Shown one piece after another: positions 1-9,312 of a stretch of 64,000 nucleotides of DNA (positions are counted from its first letter, which is position 1; the number at the start of each line of letters is the position of its first letter). Source of the stretch: Haoranjiania flava (GTDB lineage Bacteria; Bacteroidota; Bacteroidia; Chitinophagales; Chitinophagaceae). The stretch covers positions 124,001 through 188,000 of the forward strand of contig NZ_JAOTPL010000003.1 in the NCBI RefSeq assembly GCF_025631005.1, in the 5' to 3' direction. A program made the position numbers and the translations under genes. The notes under the pieces are model-generated. The model searched no databases. It saw only the letters and a program-made list of their open reading frames with translations, and was not told where the DNA came from.

Positions 1-167
1 CCCGTAGTTCTTCCTTTTACATTTACAGATACGTTTGGAATACCCTGACCGGTAGAGTCAGATATAGTCCCGCTGACTCTCTGGGTTTGTTGGCTATATG
101 AAGCCACAAAATACATCGACAGGAATAAAAAAATTCCACATCTAATAAGCGAACGAGTTTGTTTCAT
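1..167 (-). CDS. SusC-family TonB-dependent receptor, N-terminal fragment (runs off window)
   Basis: Only the first 55 codons are inside the window; the gene continues past base 1. The translation starts MKQTRSLIRCGIFLF, a signal peptide with a hydrophobic core ending near SYSQ. It then enters a carboxypeptidase-regulatory-like beta domain (VSGTISDSTGQGIPNVSV), the usual N-terminus of SusC-type outer-membrane receptors that lack an STN domain. It lies downstream of, and co-oriented with, the sigma/FecR/SusC/SusD genes, so it may begin a second uptake pair in the same locus. The family call rests on signal peptide plus domain only; plug and barrel are not visible. Confidence 0.7.
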   Translation of the reverse strand, partial: MKQTRSLIRCGIFLFLSMYFVASYSQQTQRVSGTISDSTGQGIPNVSVNVKGRTT

Positions 168-409
168 AGATTTTAGTTTGTTGTGAATATTTGGCTTAAT
201 CGATAATCTAAAATTACCAACTATTGTTTAATTTTATAAAAATTAGAAAAAATTTTTTTATAAATATATGATAGCATGGCAATGTGTTCATCAGTTTTTT
301 TGTTTGCTTTCCGACAGGACTGCTTGTTGCATTAAGATGCATAATCTTTAGCAACATGGCATAAGCACTTGCAGTAATTTTATGACTGCTGTTTTAAAGA
401 TCAGGCAAG
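168..409. other. Intergenic gap, AT-rich
   Basis: This gap separates the lipoprotein gene ending at 410 from the partial SusC gene starting at 167, both on the minus strand. It is very AT-rich near 230-270 and probably holds the promoter of the partial SusC gene. I found no exact TAnnTTTG box and no strong terminator hairpin. Confidence 0.4.
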
Positions 410-1363
410 TCACAACTCATAATATTCTATCACACGCCATTCGCTCATCTGGAAAAGACCGCCGCCGTTTATTTCGGTGACTACGATCCTATAGAATTTA
501 TATTGGGTTTCATTCTCAAACTCAAACCTTCTTGTCTGATTCCTGGAGGAGAATTTTTCGTCTGATCTGGAATCAAGCGTTGTCCAGTTGTTGCCATCGG
601 CAGATCCCTGTAACATCCAGTTTTTAGGATCCCTGTCAGGAGCATCGTTGCCCGAGGTAAAAGTGTAAGCTCCGATTTTTACAGGATTCTGGAAAGTAAG
701 TTGGAAGCCAAAGGGCATTTTACTCTTGATGTCGAAGATCAGGAATTTAGATGAGTAGTCTCCATCCACGAGTTTTTTTGAGCCTTCACCTGCATCAGGA
801 CCCCCGTTATTTTCATGGCTTACAGCAAGCGAGCCTGAATTAGTAATATCTCTTTCCGGCCTCACAACAGCATCAAACCTGAAAAAGGCTGTATGCAAAG
901 CAGTATCCAGCTTCCCAGTAGAAACACTGGTCATTTTTACCGGCAGCATATACTTTGTGTGGCGGTCTACTTTTTTGGTTGTCAAAGCAATGAAGAGCGG
1001 CTCAGAATTTATTTGGCCGGCTTTGATCACCGTGCTAAGGCCGGAGAGTATATAAGTGCTGTCCGGAAGTAGCTGGTAGCCTGTATTGTGTTCCAAGTTG
1101 TATTTTTCCACCAGCGCAGGATCTACACTAAAGTTGGCAGTAATGTCTGAATCCGGATAGCTCATACCTCCGTAGGCTGCACCGAAGTATATATTTTGGG
1201 GTTTCTGTGAAAATAATATCTGGAGTTTGTCCCTATTGTTTACAGCTTGCGGCATGTAAATGGTACCCTCATTCGGCAGGGTTATTTCCCTATCTTTCTC
1301 GCAGGAAGGCAGCGTAAAAATCGCTATCCAGCCCATGAGGCATATTTTAAAATAAGTATTCAT
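410..1363 (-). CDS. DUF1735-type plus F5/8 type C (discoidin) surface lipoprotein
   Basis: A 317-residue lipoprotein with a signal peptide ending in LPSC; Cys21 is the likely lipidated residue. Residues about 25-165 resemble the DUF1735 (BT_3987-like) beta-sandwich found in SusE/SusF-like proteins. Residues about 185-315 resemble an F5/8 type C carbohydrate-binding domain (KNWMLQGSADGNNWTTLDSRS, FYRIVV, MSEWRVIEY). It follows the SusD gene by 34 bases, so it should be co-transcribed and sit on the cell surface as a ligand-binding accessory. The ligand is not predictable. Domain assignment is by eye. Confidence 0.75.
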   Translation of the reverse strand: MNTYFKICLMGWIAIFTLPSCEKDREITLPNEGTIYMPQAVNNRDKLQILFSQKPQNIYFGAAYGGMSYPDSDITANFSVDPALVEKYNLEHNTGYQLLPDSTYILSGLSTVIKAGQINSEPLFIALTTKKVDRHTKYMLPVKMTSVSTGKLDTALHTAFFRFDAVVRPERDITNSGSLAVSHENNGGPDAGEGSKKLVDGDYSSKFLIFDIKSKMPFGFQLTFQNPVKIGAYTFTSGNDAPDRDPKNWMLQGSADGNNWTTLDSRSDEKFSSRNQTRRFEFENETQYKFYRIVVTEINGGGLFQMSEWRVIEYYEL

Positions 1364-1397
1364 TATAAATATTTTTTTATTTGATTGATCTTTAAAA

Positions 1398-3242
1398 TTA
1401 CCAGCCTGTATTCTGCACCAGTAGCTTATTTGTTTTCAGCACATCATTGTCAGGAATAGGCCAGAGGTAGTCCCTTTTCCTAAATACTCTCACTTCCAGG
1501 GGTACTATCTTATAGAATTTATCACCGTTTTCATTCATATTCATGCCGTAGAAAGTGCCGTTGTCTGTAACCTCGGCAATTTTCCATCTGTGGCAATCAA
1601 AATACCGCACGCTTTCAAAAGCAAGTTCTACTCTTCTTTCTCTGCGAATAGCTTGTCTCATTTCTTCCTGTGACGCCGGGGCTGGAAGTTCAGCTGATCC
1701 GTATGCAGGAACGAATGCCCGTTTCCGGATCTTGTTTAAGTAAATGAGAATATCTGCATGACCGGGATTATATTCGTTGAGCGCTTCAGCATAGTCAAGG
1801 TATATTTCTGCTAAACGCAAATATAGACCTCCTTTTCTGCCTCCTGTAATATATCCTTTGCGCACAATATAGCCGGTGGGCGAAACATCCGAGGTGCTTT
1901 GCGAACGTCCTGAATTGCCACTGAACTCCATATTTACCACCACTTCTTTATCGCTACCACTTTGGTTCAGCCAGTAGCTGTTATTGTAGGTTACACCTAC
2001 ATAGAATCGGGGCTCTCTGTTTACCCACTGGTTGTAAGTTCGCCTGGCTTTAACATCAAAAGGAGCCTTGAAATCAGAAAATCCTGTTGACAGGTAGCCG
2101 GAAGCTGGATCTGTTATCGGCAAACCGTTTTTCATAAAATATGCATCAACCATAGTCTGCGTAACGCCCAATGCGCCAGCTCCCTGCAGGTTGCCTGGAA
2201 AACCAACCAGTTTGGGCCTGATATCGTAATCAATATTCAAATCTGAATTAGACCTGCCAAATATCCATTCTTTGTTCCACTCATCAGTTACCACATTGCG
2301 GCCTGCAAGGTAAGCTGCTATAAAAGGGTCTGAATTATTTACGGTGTACAGATCGTAATATGCTGGCACAAACTCATCAATAAAAGCCTTGGCTGCATCG
2401 GCGGCTTTCTTCCATTTGTTCTGGTCATACGTCTGGCTGATCAGTTGTTTGCCGTCGTTATTCTTCAAAGATGCATAATCTGCATTGCCATTGAATAATG
2501 GGCTGGCTGCCAGCAACAGCGCCTTTTCTATATATGCTTTACAAACACCCTTGGATATTCTTCCCCATTGTACCGCATTTTTTTCCGGCGCGCTGTTTGG
2601 CTGTTCATCAAAACCGGGCCAGTAAGGAAGATCCATTGCTGCGGAGTCCAGCTGATTTACAATGTAGTCTATACACTCATCCATTGAGTTTCTTTCTCTT
2701 AATACCTCATTCAACGGTGCATCAGGTTGAATTACCTGGTCTCCGAGTAATGGCACAGGGCCGTACATCCTGACTAAAAAGAAATAATAGAGTGCTCGTA
2801 CACCTCTTGCCTCTGCTTTGAAGCGTTTTTTTAAAACAGCGCTCACCTCGCTTGCATCGGCACCATCTATATTGTTTATAAAGTCTGTGGCGTTTCGGAT
2901 AGATTTGTAATAATTGAGCCAGAAGGTTGCTACATTATTATCCGTTTTTTTCCACGTGCTGTAGTTAAGCTGGTTGGCATAATGGAAGTCCCAGTTGTAT
3001 TTAGCCTCGTCGGAGCCTGCACGCCATGGACCGGAATAGCCGTTTCCTACAAAGCGTTGCTGCAGTTCATTGGGCAGGTTGGCATATACTTGTGCCAAGT
3101 ATTTCTCTACCAGGTTTTTTCTTTTAAATATCTCATCAATGGTAAGCCTGTCTTCAGGCACCTGGTCTAAAAACTTTTTACAGGACCCGGTGGTAATCAA
3201 ACCCAATAACGCGAGTGTGTATATAATATTTTTAAGTCTCAT
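1398..3242 (-). CDS. SusD/RagB family nutrient-binding lipoprotein
   Basis: A 614-residue lipoprotein with signal peptide ending TTGSC (Cys21), followed by KKFLDQVPEDRLT, a typical SusD N-terminus. The C-terminal part has the SusD hallmark region (LRLAEIYLDYAEALNEY, IRRERRVELAFESVRYFDCHRWK). It should form the lid of the SusC barrel encoded 25 bases upstream and deliver a glycan or similar ligand. Length is normal for the family. No degradative enzyme is encoded in the visible part of the operon, so the substrate is unknown. Confidence 0.93.
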   Translation of the reverse strand: MRLKNIIYTLALLGLITTGSCKKFLDQVPEDRLTIDEIFKRKNLVEKYLAQVYANLPNELQQRFVGNGYSGPWRAGSDEAKYNWDFHYANQLNYSTWKKTDNNVATFWLNYYKSIRNATDFINNIDGADASEVSAVLKKRFKAEARGVRALYYFFLVRMYGPVPLLGDQVIQPDAPLNEVLRERNSMDECIDYIVNQLDSAAMDLPYWPGFDEQPNSAPEKNAVQWGRISKGVCKAYIEKALLLAASPLFNGNADYASLKNNDGKQLISQTYDQNKWKKAADAAKAFIDEFVPAYYDLYTVNNSDPFIAAYLAGRNVVTDEWNKEWIFGRSNSDLNIDYDIRPKLVGFPGNLQGAGALGVTQTMVDAYFMKNGLPITDPASGYLSTGFSDFKAPFDVKARRTYNQWVNREPRFYVGVTYNNSYWLNQSGSDKEVVVNMEFSGNSGRSQSTSDVSPTGYIVRKGYITGGRKGGLYLRLAEIYLDYAEALNEYNPGHADILIYLNKIRKRAFVPAYGSAELPAPASQEEMRQAIRRERRVELAFESVRYFDCHRWKIAEVTDNGTFYGMNMNENGDKFYKIVPLEVRVFRKRDYLWPIPDNDVLKTNKLLVQNTGW

Positions 3243-3267
3243 TGTTTTCTTTTTAATGTGGTGAAGG

Positions 3268-6200
3268 CTAAAAGTTTGCCTGAACGCCTATTGATAATGT
3301 TTTAATGTTGGGGTATCGTGTTCCGTTTGATGTATTTAGTTCAGGGTCCCATAGTTTAAATTTGCTCCAGTAAAACAGGTTTACGCCCTGCAGGTACACG
3401 CGCATATTTTTTACGTGGATATTGCTAAGCCATCTTTCAGGAAAGTAATAGCCAAAGTCTACAGTTTTCAATCTCAGGAAGTCCATATCTTTCAGCCACC
3501 AGGTGCTGGTTTCGTTGTTGTTGCTGTTCACAGAGTTGCCGTAGCCCAGCCTCGGATAAAATACATCCTGGCGTGGGTTGTCCGGCGTCCACCTGTCTGT
3601 GGCAATGGCAAACAGGTTGCTTCTTTCCGCGCCTGTGCTGTTGCTGAACGGGATAATTCCGTCTCCACTGATCACCCTGTCTGCTCCTTCTGTGCCCTGG
3701 AAGAAAGCGCTCAGGAACCAGCCCTTCCAGTTTACATTAAACCCAAAACCATACAACAGGTTTGGAACATCTCCGTTACCAATACGTGTTCTGTCGTAAG
3801 AGTCTATTTTCCCATCGCTGTTCAGGTCTTTATATTTAATATCTCCGGGCCTTGCCCTTCCCAGGGCAGACTGATCGGCGCTATTGTCAATATCTGCCTG
3901 GTCTTTAAACAATCCTTCTGCCACGTAGCCGAAAGTGGACAGTATATTTACGTTTCTTCTTTCCATATATGGCCAAGGTTGTACCGGCTGATCATTTTCC
4001 AGTAATTTATCTTTGTTGTAAGTAAATGTACCTCTGAATGTCCAGGTTGTTGGTCCTAGGTTAAAAGGCAGGATTTCTACGGTGCCGTCAAACCCTTTAT
4101 TTTCTACAACGCCCAGGTTGCCCCATGGATTATTTTGCAATCCCATGTAGTCCGGCAGGCTGTTTCGTTGCAGGAACACGCCTGTTCTGTGCTCTTTGAA
4201 GTAGTCGAGCACCACTGAAAGTTTTGAGTTGAATGTTTTAAATTCTAATCCCAGATCCTGCTTGTGAGAGCGCGACCATGTAACATCTACGCCATAGTCA
4301 GAAATAGCTACGCCACTGTAGCCGCCAAATGAACCGGGAATACCAAACTGATAACCATTTGCATCATCCTTGACAATGGTAATGTAGCCAAAACGTCTGC
4401 CACCTGCCGCCGACCCCACATATCCATTGGAATACCTTAGCTTCAGGAATTGCAGGTACGGTTTCAGAGGCTCATAGAAGGTTTCGTTGGAAATTACCCA
4501 GCCTGCACCCACGGAAGGGAAGAAGCCGAACCTTTTGCTGGGAGCAAAATTCTCAGAACCGTTGTAGCCGAAATTTCCTTCAAGAAAATAACGGTTGTCA
4601 TAGGCGTAAGTTGCGCGCCCAGCTATGCCGATACTCCTGTATGGCAATGATGCCGTAGCATCGTTTGCAAAGGCTTCAATATAGTTTTTAGCGTTGGCAA
4701 GCAATAGACCTGTAACCTGGTGTTTGCCAAAACCGCGGTTGTAGTTAATGGCTGTTTCTACGTAGAAATTACGGTTACCGTTGTTGTATCTTTTGTATCC
4801 CAATGCATCAGAGCCGTTTGCCAATATCACCAGGTTCAGGGTGCTGTCTTCTTTATACGGGTTGCCCTTGTCTATGGTATAAGTAGTGCGCCTTCTTACT
4901 CTTTCTATAGTTTGCGAATTCCAGATATCGAATGAAAAGAGGCCGTATACAGATAAACCTTTAGTAATAATATCCAATTCCTGTGTGATCTTTGCATTGG
5001 TATATAACTGATTCTGAAAAGTATTTTTATAACCTGTCTGCGTTATAAGGCCGTAGGGGTTTGGCTGTGCATCATAGCTTTGGTTTACGCCCGGCACCAG
5101 ATTCCCAGGATACATAGCGGGATACAGCACGGGATTTGTCTGCATAACCATACCAAATATACCTTCTACATCATTTCCGGGGGGTGGCGGATTGTCTCCG
5201 CTGGGTTTTACGCCGGGGTAATTGGTGTTGGCGATATATCCCTGTATGCCCAGTTCAAACCTGGTAGTGTTTGTCCACTTCATATTCACGTTCGAAGTAA
5301 AGTTGTATCTTCTGAAACGAGCGTCAGCATTGTATCTCTGTAATGCATCTGTTTTCAGCAGGCTGGTCTCGTCATAGTATGCCAGCGCCACATAAAAGTT
5401 GGTATTTTCGGAACCGCCCCGTGCGCTGAAATTCGCCCTCCTGTTAAGAGATGTTTTATTAAAAATAGTGTTCATCCAGTCTACATTGGGATATAGATTG
5501 GGATCGAAACCTGACAGTGTTCTTTCGATGTATTCCGGAGAATATTCTATGCCCTGTCCTGATGCTAGCCTGGCTTCGTTTCTTAGCTCCATGTAGGTTT
5601 TTGCATCGGCCAGTTCGGGTACTTTTGTAAATGATGTATAGCCTTGGGTGTAGTTAGCCATAAGGGCTATTTTCCCCGGTATACCTTTTTTTGTTTGTAT
5701 CAGAATCACGCCATTGGCGCCTTCCACGCCGTAGACTGCTGTAGCAGTAGCATCTTTCAGTATGGAGAAAGAAGCAATGTCTTCAGGATCGAGTGAATTG
5801 ATATCTCTACCGGAAACACCATCAATAAGGACGAGCGGGCCTTTTGGATTATTGCCAAAAGTAGAAATACCCCTGATCCAGATGTCGGCAGCATTCTGTC
5901 CTGGCAGGCCGCTTCGCTGCACGCCAACTATACCGGCGATTCTGCCCGCCAGAGATGCACTGATGTTAGCTGTAGGCTGTTTTAATTCTTCCACATTGAT
6001 GGTGGATTGCGCGCCAACAAGGCTAATCTTCCTTTGCTGCCCATACCCCACCACCACTACTTCTCCCAGCGATCCTTCCTGAGCTTCCAAAACTATATTG
6101 AGCAAGGTGTTGTTGCCTACAAATACTGACTGCTGCACATAGTTTACACTGGAGAATACCAGGCTGTCTGCTTTGGAGGCGCGGATAGAGAATTCACCGT

Positions 6201-6675
6201 TATTATTCGTTACGGTGCCCAGCGTGGTGCCGGGTATGGTTACGGAAATATTGGACAAAGGCGTGCCTGCCTTATCCTTCACGGTGCCCGTTACAACTAC
6301 ATTGCGTGTGGTGGGCGTAGTAACAGGCGTATGGCGCCCGGCTGTCATCACCACAACGCCGTTGCTTTGCTTTACATACTCCACATTCTGCCCCGCAAGA
6401 ATCTCACTCAACGCCTCGTCAATACCAACGTTTTTCAGCGTAGCAGACACGGTCTTCGTGTCGTTGAGTATATCGTTGTTGTAAACAAAGCGGTAGTTTG
6501 TCTGCGCCTCGATCTCTTTCAGGAATTCAGACACGGTTTTGGTGCCCTGCAAAGAGATATTACTTTGCTGTGCAGCAGCCTGGAAGAAAAATGCAGAGCA
6601 GAGTAAGCCGATAATACTACAGACTATCATTCTGCCCGCCTTCCCGGTGGCAATTAAACTTAAACATTTAAACAT
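3268..6675 (-). CDS. SusC/RagA TonB-dependent outer-membrane receptor with N-terminal STN domain
   Basis: A 1135-residue receptor. After the signal peptide (to about residue 36) comes an STN domain (about 40-110; VSEFLKEIEAQTNYRFVYNND). It is followed by a carboxypeptidase-regulatory-like domain (about 125-200), a TonB plug (about 205-330; VVVVGYGQQ, LVLIDGVSGRDINSLDPEDI, VYGVEGANGVILIQTKKG) and a 22-strand-type barrel ending in an aromatic residue (GVQANF). STN domains signal to FecR-type anti-sigma factors, and such a gene lies 29 bases upstream. The arrangement predicts transenvelope induction: ligand, SusC, FecR, ECF sigma. The two other full SusC genes in the window lack STN. Confidence 0.95.
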   Translation of the reverse strand: MFKCLSLIATGKAGRMIVCSIIGLLCSAFFFQAAAQQSNISLQGTKTVSEFLKEIEAQTNYRFVYNNDILNDTKTVSATLKNVGIDEALSEILAGQNVEYVKQSNGVVVMTAGRHTPVTTPTTRNVVVTGTVKDKAGTPLSNISVTIPGTTLGTVTNNNGEFSIRASKADSLVFSSVNYVQQSVFVGNNTLLNIVLEAQEGSLGEVVVVGYGQQRKISLVGAQSTINVEELKQPTANISASLAGRIAGIVGVQRSGLPGQNAADIWIRGISTFGNNPKGPLVLIDGVSGRDINSLDPEDIASFSILKDATATAVYGVEGANGVILIQTKKGIPGKIALMANYTQGYTSFTKVPELADAKTYMELRNEARLASGQGIEYSPEYIERTLSGFDPNLYPNVDWMNTIFNKTSLNRRANFSARGGSENTNFYVALAYYDETSLLKTDALQRYNADARFRRYNFTSNVNMKWTNTTRFELGIQGYIANTNYPGVKPSGDNPPPPGNDVEGIFGMVMQTNPVLYPAMYPGNLVPGVNQSYDAQPNPYGLITQTGYKNTFQNQLYTNAKITQELDIITKGLSVYGLFSFDIWNSQTIERVRRRTTYTIDKGNPYKEDSTLNLVILANGSDALGYKRYNNGNRNFYVETAINYNRGFGKHQVTGLLLANAKNYIEAFANDATASLPYRSIGIAGRATYAYDNRYFLEGNFGYNGSENFAPSKRFGFFPSVGAGWVISNETFYEPLKPYLQFLKLRYSNGYVGSAAGGRRFGYITIVKDDANGYQFGIPGSFGGYSGVAISDYGVDVTWSRSHKQDLGLEFKTFNSKLSVVLDYFKEHRTGVFLQRNSLPDYMGLQNNPWGNLGVVENKGFDGTVEILPFNLGPTTWTFRGTFTYNKDKLLENDQPVQPWPYMERRNVNILSTFGYVAEGLFKDQADIDNSADQSALGRARPGDIKYKDLNSDGKIDSYDRTRIGNGDVPNLLYGFGFNVNWKGWFLSAFFQGTEGADRVISGDGIIPFSNSTGAERSNLFAIATDRWTPDNPRQDVFYPRLGYGNSVNSNNNETSTWWLKDMDFLRLKTVDFGYYFPERWLSNIHVKNMRVYLQGVNLFYWSKFKLWDPELNTSNGTRYPNIKTLSIGVQANF

Positions 6676-6704
6676 AACATAGCATTTAAGAATGAGTGTT
6701 GATA

Positions 6705-7835
6705 TTATTTAGATATATAGATCACATTGTTTTTTACATAAAAATCAAAGGAGTAGGAGGTCTGCAATACAGTAAGCACATTAATGATGTTTTCATTGTC
6801 GAATGTGCCTGTGAAGCGGTAGTCGGCGACTGACTGATCCCTAATGACTATTTGTATGCCGTACCATTCTTCTAACCTTTTTGCAATGGTTGCCAGCGTT
6901 TCATTGTTGAACACCATTTTATGCCGCGACCATTTTGTAGCCACCGGTAATTTGGTAAACGAGTCTGTCAGGGCCTTATTTACAAAAGCAGAATCCGGGA
7001 TATTGATCCTCTTCTGGTTTGCAAGTTGTTTATCAGCTGCCGGCATACTGCGCAGGGCGAACTGCTGGTTGGGCTGTAAAACAATTTTTTGTTTCACAAA
7101 TTTATTAGGCAATATCTCTATTTTGCCCCGCAGCAGCGCAGCTTCGTAAGTATCTGTTTCCTTGTAGGCTTTTACATTAAAAGCAGTGCCGAGAACCTGT
7201 ATATCCAGCTTGGCAGTATGAAGTAAAAAAGGGTGTGCCGGATCATGCTTTACGTCAAAGTAGGCTTCGCCTTCCAGGGTGGCAACTCTTTTATGGCTGT
7301 TAAAATCTTTATCAAGTACCAGCCTGCTGTTTTCGTTTAAAAAAATGATGCTGCTGTCAGGAAGTTGTATGGTTTTCTTCTGCAGCGCTTTGGTTACAAA
7401 TACAAAATCAGCCATCTCGCCAGCCGGTGCGTTTTGTGCATTAAAGAAATAGGCCAGCAGCAGGCTGCCAAAAACAATCAATATACATGCAGCGGCTGCA
7501 AACCATACTTTGCTGCGACGCTTATTGCGCATGAATTCTGCCGGTATGATTTGGGTGGACACGCTTTCCTCTGCTATAATATCTCTTATTTTTTCCTGTA
7601 GCAAAATGCCTTCGTGCAGGGCAGATAGTTGTGATAAGAAATCACCCTGCCTGGCTGAGAGTATCTGCAATACCCTCTTTGCCTTTGAAAAGGCTTCCTG
7701 TTTGTGGGGATTGTTTTTAATCCAGTCTTCCCAAAAAATACTGTCAATAATATTAGTGCCTAAACAATAATTCTGGAATGTCTGGTCGCAGACAAAATCT
7801 TCTATTTCGTATATAAATGAATCTTTTTCCATCAA
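6705..7835 (-). CDS. FecR-family anti-sigma factor with DUF4974 C-terminal domain
   Basis: A 376-residue single-pass inner-membrane regulator. The cytoplasmic N-terminal part (about 1-108) should bind the sigma factor. A transmembrane helix lies at about 112-132 (AAACILIVFGSLLLAYFF). A periplasmic FecR domain follows (about 145-245; LPDSSIIFLNENSRLVLD, VATLEGEAYFDVKHD, VLGTAFNVKAY). The C-terminal DUF4974 domain (about 305-376; LATIAKRLEEWYGIQIVI, VLTVLQTSYSFDFYV) is the part expected to contact the receptor's STN domain. It lies between the ECF sigma gene and SusC in the standard order. Confidence 0.95.
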   Translation of the reverse strand: MMEKDSFIYEIEDFVCDQTFQNYCLGTNIIDSIFWEDWIKNNPHKQEAFSKAKRVLQILSARQGDFLSQLSALHEGILLQEKIRDIIAEESVSTQIIPAEFMRNKRRSKVWFAAAACILIVFGSLLLAYFFNAQNAPAGEMADFVFVTKALQKKTIQLPDSSIIFLNENSRLVLDKDFNSHKRVATLEGEAYFDVKHDPAHPFLLHTAKLDIQVLGTAFNVKAYKETDTYEAALLRGKIEILPNKFVKQKIVLQPNQQFALRSMPAADKQLANQKRINIPDSAFVNKALTDSFTKLPVATKWSRHKMVFNNETLATIAKRLEEWYGIQIVIRDQSVADYRFTGTFDNENIINVLTVLQTSYSFDFYVKNNVIYISK

Positions 7836-7891
7836 TTAACATTGATTGTTAACTAATGACTGTAGAATCAGTAAATTTTCCTAAGAAAAAT

Positions 7892-8431
7892 TTAATTATT
7901 TCCTAAAATAGATTTTTTTAAAATCTTTATGGCATCATAAATGGTATTGTAAGCCGTTTTTTTTGTCTGAGAAGTGATGGTGGCAATCTCGTCATAACTG
8001 CAATTTTCATAAAACTTCAGTCGTATGAGTTTCAGCTGTGTTGGTGTAAGTTTTTTAAGCGCTTTCCTGAGTTTTAACTGCATTTCAGAATCTTCTTCGA
8101 GGCGTATAATGATTTCTTCATAAGAAAGCTCTTCCTCGGCGCTGTTAAAAACCTGAGGGTTTGCTTTTTGTTCATCACTTAAAAAATCGTAGAGTGTATT
8201 TCTGAGCGATGTAAACAAATAAGCTTTCACATTATTTACCTGGGGAAGAGTTTGGCGCTTGTCCCAGAGTTTTAGGAAAAGCTGGCTGATACAGTCTTTG
8301 ACGGTGTTGCTGTCGCTGTACAGGCTGATGCCAAACCTGTATAGATGAAAGTAAAGCTCATTGTACAGATCAAAAAGGGCTGTTTTTTCTCCTTTGGAAA
8401 TTTGTTCCCAGATATCTTTTAACTGCGACAT
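7892..8431 (-). CDS. ECF-type RNA polymerase sigma factor (FecI-like)
   Basis: A 179-residue sigma factor with region 2 (about 25-90; ALFDLYNELYFHLYRFGISLY, CISQLFLKLWDKRQ) and region 4 (about 120-172; LTPTQLKLIRLKFYENCSYDEIATI, a helix-turn-helix). It is the first gene of the minus-strand locus and pairs with the FecR gene 56 bases downstream. It should be held by that anti-sigma factor until the STN-bearing SusC signals ligand binding, and then transcribe the SusC/SusD genes. A TAnnTTTG box 8 bases upstream suggests its own transcription uses the housekeeping sigma. Confidence 0.95.
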   Translation of the reverse strand: MSQLKDIWEQISKGEKTALFDLYNELYFHLYRFGISLYSDSNTVKDCISQLFLKLWDKRQTLPQVNNVKAYLFTSLRNTLYDFLSDEQKANPQVFNSAEEELSYEEIIIRLEEDSEMQLKLRKALKKLTPTQLKLIRLKFYENCSYDEIATITSQTKKTAYNTIYDAIKILKKSILGNN

Positions 8432-8439
8432 TATTCAAC

Positions 8440-8447
8440 CAAATATA
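8440..8447 (-). promoter_or_regulatory. Promoter -7 box TATATTTG of the ECF sigma gene
   Basis: On the minus strand this reads TATATTTG, matching the Bacteroidota -7 consensus TAnnTTTG. It ends 8 bases before the ATG at 8431, so the leader would be very short. No well-spaced -33 TTG was seen. Confidence 0.45.
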
Positions 8448-8530
8448 TCTAATTTGTTCTGCAATGTTAAAGATAGTTTGTATTTTTATCATACGGTAGA
8501 AAACTAATATCTTCCTTATCTAAATTACCT

Positions 8531-9283
8531 ATGGCAAAAACTGACCTGCATAAGATAAGCACACTGCCTCCGAAAGGGGCGGAGAAAGAGGCATATAAAA
8601 CAAAGACCAAAGAAATCCTTTGCCAGTTAGACGATTATCAGAATCTTTTATACGCCGAAGGCAGGCATTCGGTGCTGATAGTATTACAGGGAATGGATGC
8701 TTCCGGCAAAGACGGGCTCATCCGCGATGTGTTTACCTATATGAACCCGCAGGGCATAAGTGTACAGTCATTTAAAGTGCCTACCGAAGAAGAGCTTGGC
8801 CATGATTTTTTATGGCGCATTCACAAACACGCACCTGCAAAGGGCATGATACAGGTGTTTAACCGTTCACACTATGAAGATGTGCTGGTAGTGCGTGTTC
8901 ACGGCCAGGTTTCAGACGAGCTGGCACAGGGCAGGATGAAAGCAATAAACAATTTTGAACGCATGCTAACAGAGCATAACAATACCCACATCTTAAAATT
9001 TTACCTGCATGTATCTGCCGAAGAGCAGGAAGGGCGGCTGAAGGAGAGAATGGTAAACGAGCAGAAAATGTGGAAATACAACGCCAATGATTTTAATGAA
9101 GCAAAGCTGCGCAACGAGTACATAAAATATTATAATGAGGTATTCAATACCTGTAATGAAGTGCCCTGGAACATTGTGCCTGCAGACAAGAACTGGTATA
9201 AGGAATACGTGGTTGCAGAAACCTTGCTGAACCTGTTTAAATCTCTGAACATGAAATACCCGGTTTTAAAAGACCATAAGTAA
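8531..9283 (+). CDS. ppk2: PPK2-family polyphosphate:nucleotide phosphotransferase
   Basis: A 250-residue cytosolic kinase using polyphosphate to phosphorylate nucleotides (or the reverse). The Walker A loop is VLQGMDASGKDG at about residues 52-63. Further family signatures are NRSHYEDVLVVRVHG (about 116-130) and the lid region GRLKERMVNEQKMWKYNANDF. The C-terminal VPWNIVPADKNWYKEYVV is also typical. It is a single-domain PPK2; nucleotide preference (ADP, AMP or GDP) cannot be decided by eye. mscL follows after 29 bases in the same direction. Confidence 0.95.
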   Translation: MAKTDLHKISTLPPKGAEKEAYKTKTKEILCQLDDYQNLLYAEGRHSVLIVLQGMDASGKDGLIRDVFTYMNPQGISVQSFKVPTEEELGHDFLWRIHKHAPAKGMIQVFNRSHYEDVLVVRVHGQVSDELAQGRMKAINNFERMLTEHNNTHILKFYLHVSAEEQEGRLKERMVNEQKMWKYNANDFNEAKLRNEYIKYYNEVFNTCNEVPWNIVPADKNWYKEYVVAETLLNLFKSLNMKYPVLKDHK

Positions 9284-9312
9284 CATTATATTTTCACCAA
9301 TAAATTTTAAAG

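Noticed and set aside
3415..4005. Long plus-strand open frame opposite the SusC gene
   Set aside because: It is antisense to a clear SusC gene, has no family features and arises from codon bias of the real gene.
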